Below are positions 60,687-64,000 of a DNA stretch of 64,000 nt, one piece after another. Numbering within the stretch: position 1 is the stretch's first letter; every line of letters starts with the position of its first letter. The notes beneath the pieces are model-generated. The model searched no databases and was not told the DNA's origin. It was given only the letters and a program-made list of their open reading frames with translations. The DNA is from DLAJ01 sp023663615. GTDB lineage: Bacteria; Bacillota; Clostridia; Lachnospirales; Lachnospiraceae. The position numbers and the translations under genes are program-made. The stretch is taken from assembly GCA_023663615.1 (NCBI GenBank), contig JAMPHA010000001.1, positions 838,162 through 902,161 of the forward strand, read 5' to 3'.

Positions 60687-61514
60687 CTACTTGCCCGCAA
60701 TTTTTTGTAATACATCATTCACTTCCCGAACGACGGTTTTTCTGTTATCTTCAAAAAATGCTTCCGACTCGTGTTCTAATCGTTTCTCGTATTCCCGTAT
60801 TTCTTCCATTCCAAATTTGAACGCCCGCTCGATTTCCTCCAAATCATTTGAAATCCACGAATCATAAAAGCTACGCGAAAGAATTGCCATGGAAGAACCC
60901 ATGCGGTAATGTTCTGCAATAATATGTCTTGCAGGAAGCATCCCGTCATCCAAGCGTGCAATTCCGCCAAACCCGTAGGGAATGCCATATGGACGCACTT
61001 TATCACAAATTTCCTCCACTTTTCCGTTTGCCAACAGCTCAAACATAAACTTTTGTCGATATTGAATATGTAAATCATTTAATCCAATATGAATCTCATC
61101 AATTCCTGATAATTTTAGGATTTCATCCAACTTGTTTTCCGCACCAATCGTTTCAACGAGCAGCATTGTCTTCGCGCGACCATTCACATATTCCAAAAAT
61201 TGTTTCACTTCGTCAATCGTCTCAAAAAACGGCAGCATGACAAGTTCTGCGCCCCGTTCAATCACATCATTGATCTCTTTCTTTGAATCCTCATAGATAG
61301 AATTTACTCTGACCATAAGCTGAGCCTTGGAAATGCAATTTCGGATAATACTCACATCTTCTACCGTATGGGTAGAAAGGACCACATTCCTCCCCGCCTG
61401 ACGGATCGCTTTCCCTCTCGCCTCTAAATCCACCCAAATCCGATCTACAGAATGTCTCTCTATAATCCGCGCAATTTCCGGCTTATTCGTAATATACATC
61501 ATTTTTAATGGCAT
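60687..61514 (-). CDS. HpcH/HpaI aldolase-family protein
   Basis: The 275-residue protein starts MPLKMMYITNKPEIARIIER after AAAGGAGGAAATCTGAT. It has the family motifs DRIWVDLEARGKAIRQAGRN, LVMLPFFETIDEVKQFLEYV and MLLVETIGAENKLDEILKLS, and the acidic residues that hold Mg2+ and pyruvate in HpcH/HpaI and citrate lyase beta-type enzymes (E in VETIG). Such enzymes cleave or form C-C bonds between pyruvate and aldehydes. The substrate here is unknown. Its stop is 17 bp before the decarboxylase start, and its start nearly touches the aminotransferase stop. Confidence 0.8.
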   Translation of the reverse strand: MPLKMMYITNKPEIARIIERHSVDRIWVDLEARGKAIRQAGRNVVLSTHTVEDVSIIRNCISKAQLMVRVNSIYEDSKKEINDVIERGAELVMLPFFETIDEVKQFLEYVNGRAKTMLLVETIGAENKLDEILKLSGIDEIHIGLNDLHIQYRQKFMFELLANGKVEEICDKVRPYGIPYGFGGIARLDDGMLPARHIIAEHYRMGSSMAILSRSFYDSWISNDLEEIERAFKFGMEEIREYEKRLEHESEAFFEDNRKTVVREVNDVLQKIAGK

Positions 61515-61515
61515 A

Positions 61516-62444
61516 TCAGATTTCCTCCTTTTGATAAATTGGCGTCAACCAGTCCCTATGTTTTTCTTCGTTTCCAGTTACAACATCTAAATATTGTTTA
61601 TGTATCTCCTGTGTCAGCCTTCCAGGTTCTCCGTCCCCGATCCGATAACTATCCATTTGTATAATCGGTGTGATCTCAACTGCTGAGCCGCAAAAAAATG
61701 CTTCATCACACACATACAACTCTGTGCGATTCACATTGCGCTCTATAACATCCATTCCCAATTCTGCCCCCGCAAGCTTTATGATTGTATCCCGCGTGAT
61801 GCTTTCCAAGATAGAATCTGTTAATAAAGGCGTGATCAACGTATTCCCCTTTATCATAAAAAAACATGACCCCGTTCCTTCTGCCACATAGCCTTCCCTG
61901 TTCAAAAATAGTGCAGAATCATAACCATGATCCAATGCCTCCAATTTTGCCAATCGGCTATTGATATAATTAGCACCCGTCTTGATTCTAGGTGACATCT
62001 CTCGTTCACTGATTCGCTCCCACGAACTAATACAGGTCTTCTCTCCCTTTTTGATCGGATGCGAAACTCTTTCTTTTGCGATAGGAGAAATAAACATTCC
62101 CACCGGCTCCGTTGAAAACCAGCTTCCAAGACCATCAACAAACACGGTCTGTCTTACCGCGATGTCTTCCCGATATTGATTTGCTCTAACCGTGTCCAAG
62201 AAATATTGCTCCATCTCTTCTATCGAATAAGGACACTTCATGCGAAATAACCTGATAGAATTTTGAAGTCTCTGATAATGCTCTTTTAGACGAAATGCAT
62301 ACAATTGCTGCTTCTCCTCATTCCAATAGCACCTGATTCCCTCAAAGACATTCGCTCCAAACTGAAACGAGGGAGACAATACATTTGCATTTGCATCCTC
62401 TACATTAACAATTTTTCCATTTAACCAAATCAAACGATTCTGTT

Positions 62445-62448
<4 letters not shown>
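61516..62448 (-). CDS. Branched-chain amino acid aminotransferase-like protein (class IV)
   Basis: The 310-residue protein has the fold-IV motifs: FQFGANVFEGIRCYWNEEKQ (about 28-47), SPRIKTGANYINSRLAKLEA with the PLP lysine (about 154) and YVAEGTGSCFFMIKGNTLIT. It looks like IlvE but the length and the setting in a glycan locus allow D-amino acid or other substrates. It begins at the ATGA overlap with the dehydratase gene and is followed by the aldolase gene, so it is in the same operon. The product could feed an amino group to the surface polymer. Confidence 0.85.

Positions 62449-64000
<1,552 letters not shown>

Overview
The window looks like the chromosome of a motile, Gram-positive, anaerobic Firmicute of the Lachnospiraceae type (Roseburia, Lachnospira, Eubacterium or Butyrivibrio relatives). 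The grounds are the rplK-rplA-rplJ-rplL-rpoB-rpoC-rpsL-rpsG order, an L10 leader with a terminator, GGAGG ribosome binding sites, consensus SigA and SigD promoters, the CsrA/FliW pair and a flagellar late-gene cluster. The genus is an inference. Almost all genes lie on the minus strand, so they are transcribed from high to low coordinates.

1-13.8 kb is the informational core: rpmG-secE-nusG, rplK-rplA, rplJ-rplL, rpoB-rpoC, then rpsL and the first 26 codons of rpsG. An unrecognised membrane-anchored gene on the plus strand sits between rpoC and rpsL. 14.1-15.4 kb carries an orphan FliD-like gene on the plus strand.

15.4-33.8 kb mixes two themes. One is probable flagellin glycosylation: a NeuA-type CMP-sugar synthetase fused to a HAD domain, two Maf/DUF115 proteins, and a NeuB-type synthase fused to a cupin, with UDP-galactopyranose mutase. 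The other is cell-envelope housekeeping: a CtpA protease, an EnvC-like M23 peptidase, FtsX, and FtsE with an unusual repetitive N-terminus. A CdaR-like regulator, YjfB, a CPBP protease, a CvfB-like S1 protein, an acyl-ACP thioesterase and tRNA-Gln follow.

33.9-46.1 kb is the late flagellar cluster: fliC, a FliT-like gene, fliS, fliD and flaG; and flgM, flgN, two flgK paralogues, flgL, fliW and csrA. SigD promoters are visible in front of fliC, flaG and flgM. With csrA and fliW in the flgM transcript and a hairpin leader on fliC, the layout fits FliW-CsrA-flagellin feedback.

46.2-52.8 kb is an AT-richer accessory island. It holds four consecutive genes: two large unrecognised proteins, an FRG-domain protein and a HELTH zincin. 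A small gene preceded by an 11-bp tandem repeat and a 71-residue gene with its own promoter and terminator flank it. The four-gene block is the best candidate here for an undescribed system, possibly defence or toxin-like.

53.1-64 kb is a surface-polymer locus: a nucleotidyltransferase-aminotransferase fusion, wreckage of a fucosyltransferase-like gene and a methyltransferase, a sulfatase-type transferase, an acetyltransferase, an FkbM methyltransferase, a fold-III PLP decarboxylase, an HpcH/HpaI aldolase, a branched-chain aminotransferase and a membrane 4,6-dehydratase. Poly-G runs lie inside three of its reading frames. One (G8) splits the decarboxylase, and a single extra G would restore it, which suggests phase variation.

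A modular dispersed repeat (A-run, GAG..CTC hairpin, second hairpin, conserved tail ending TTCCTATAAGTT) occurs at least three times. No rRNA, CRISPR array, insertion sequence or prophage was seen.
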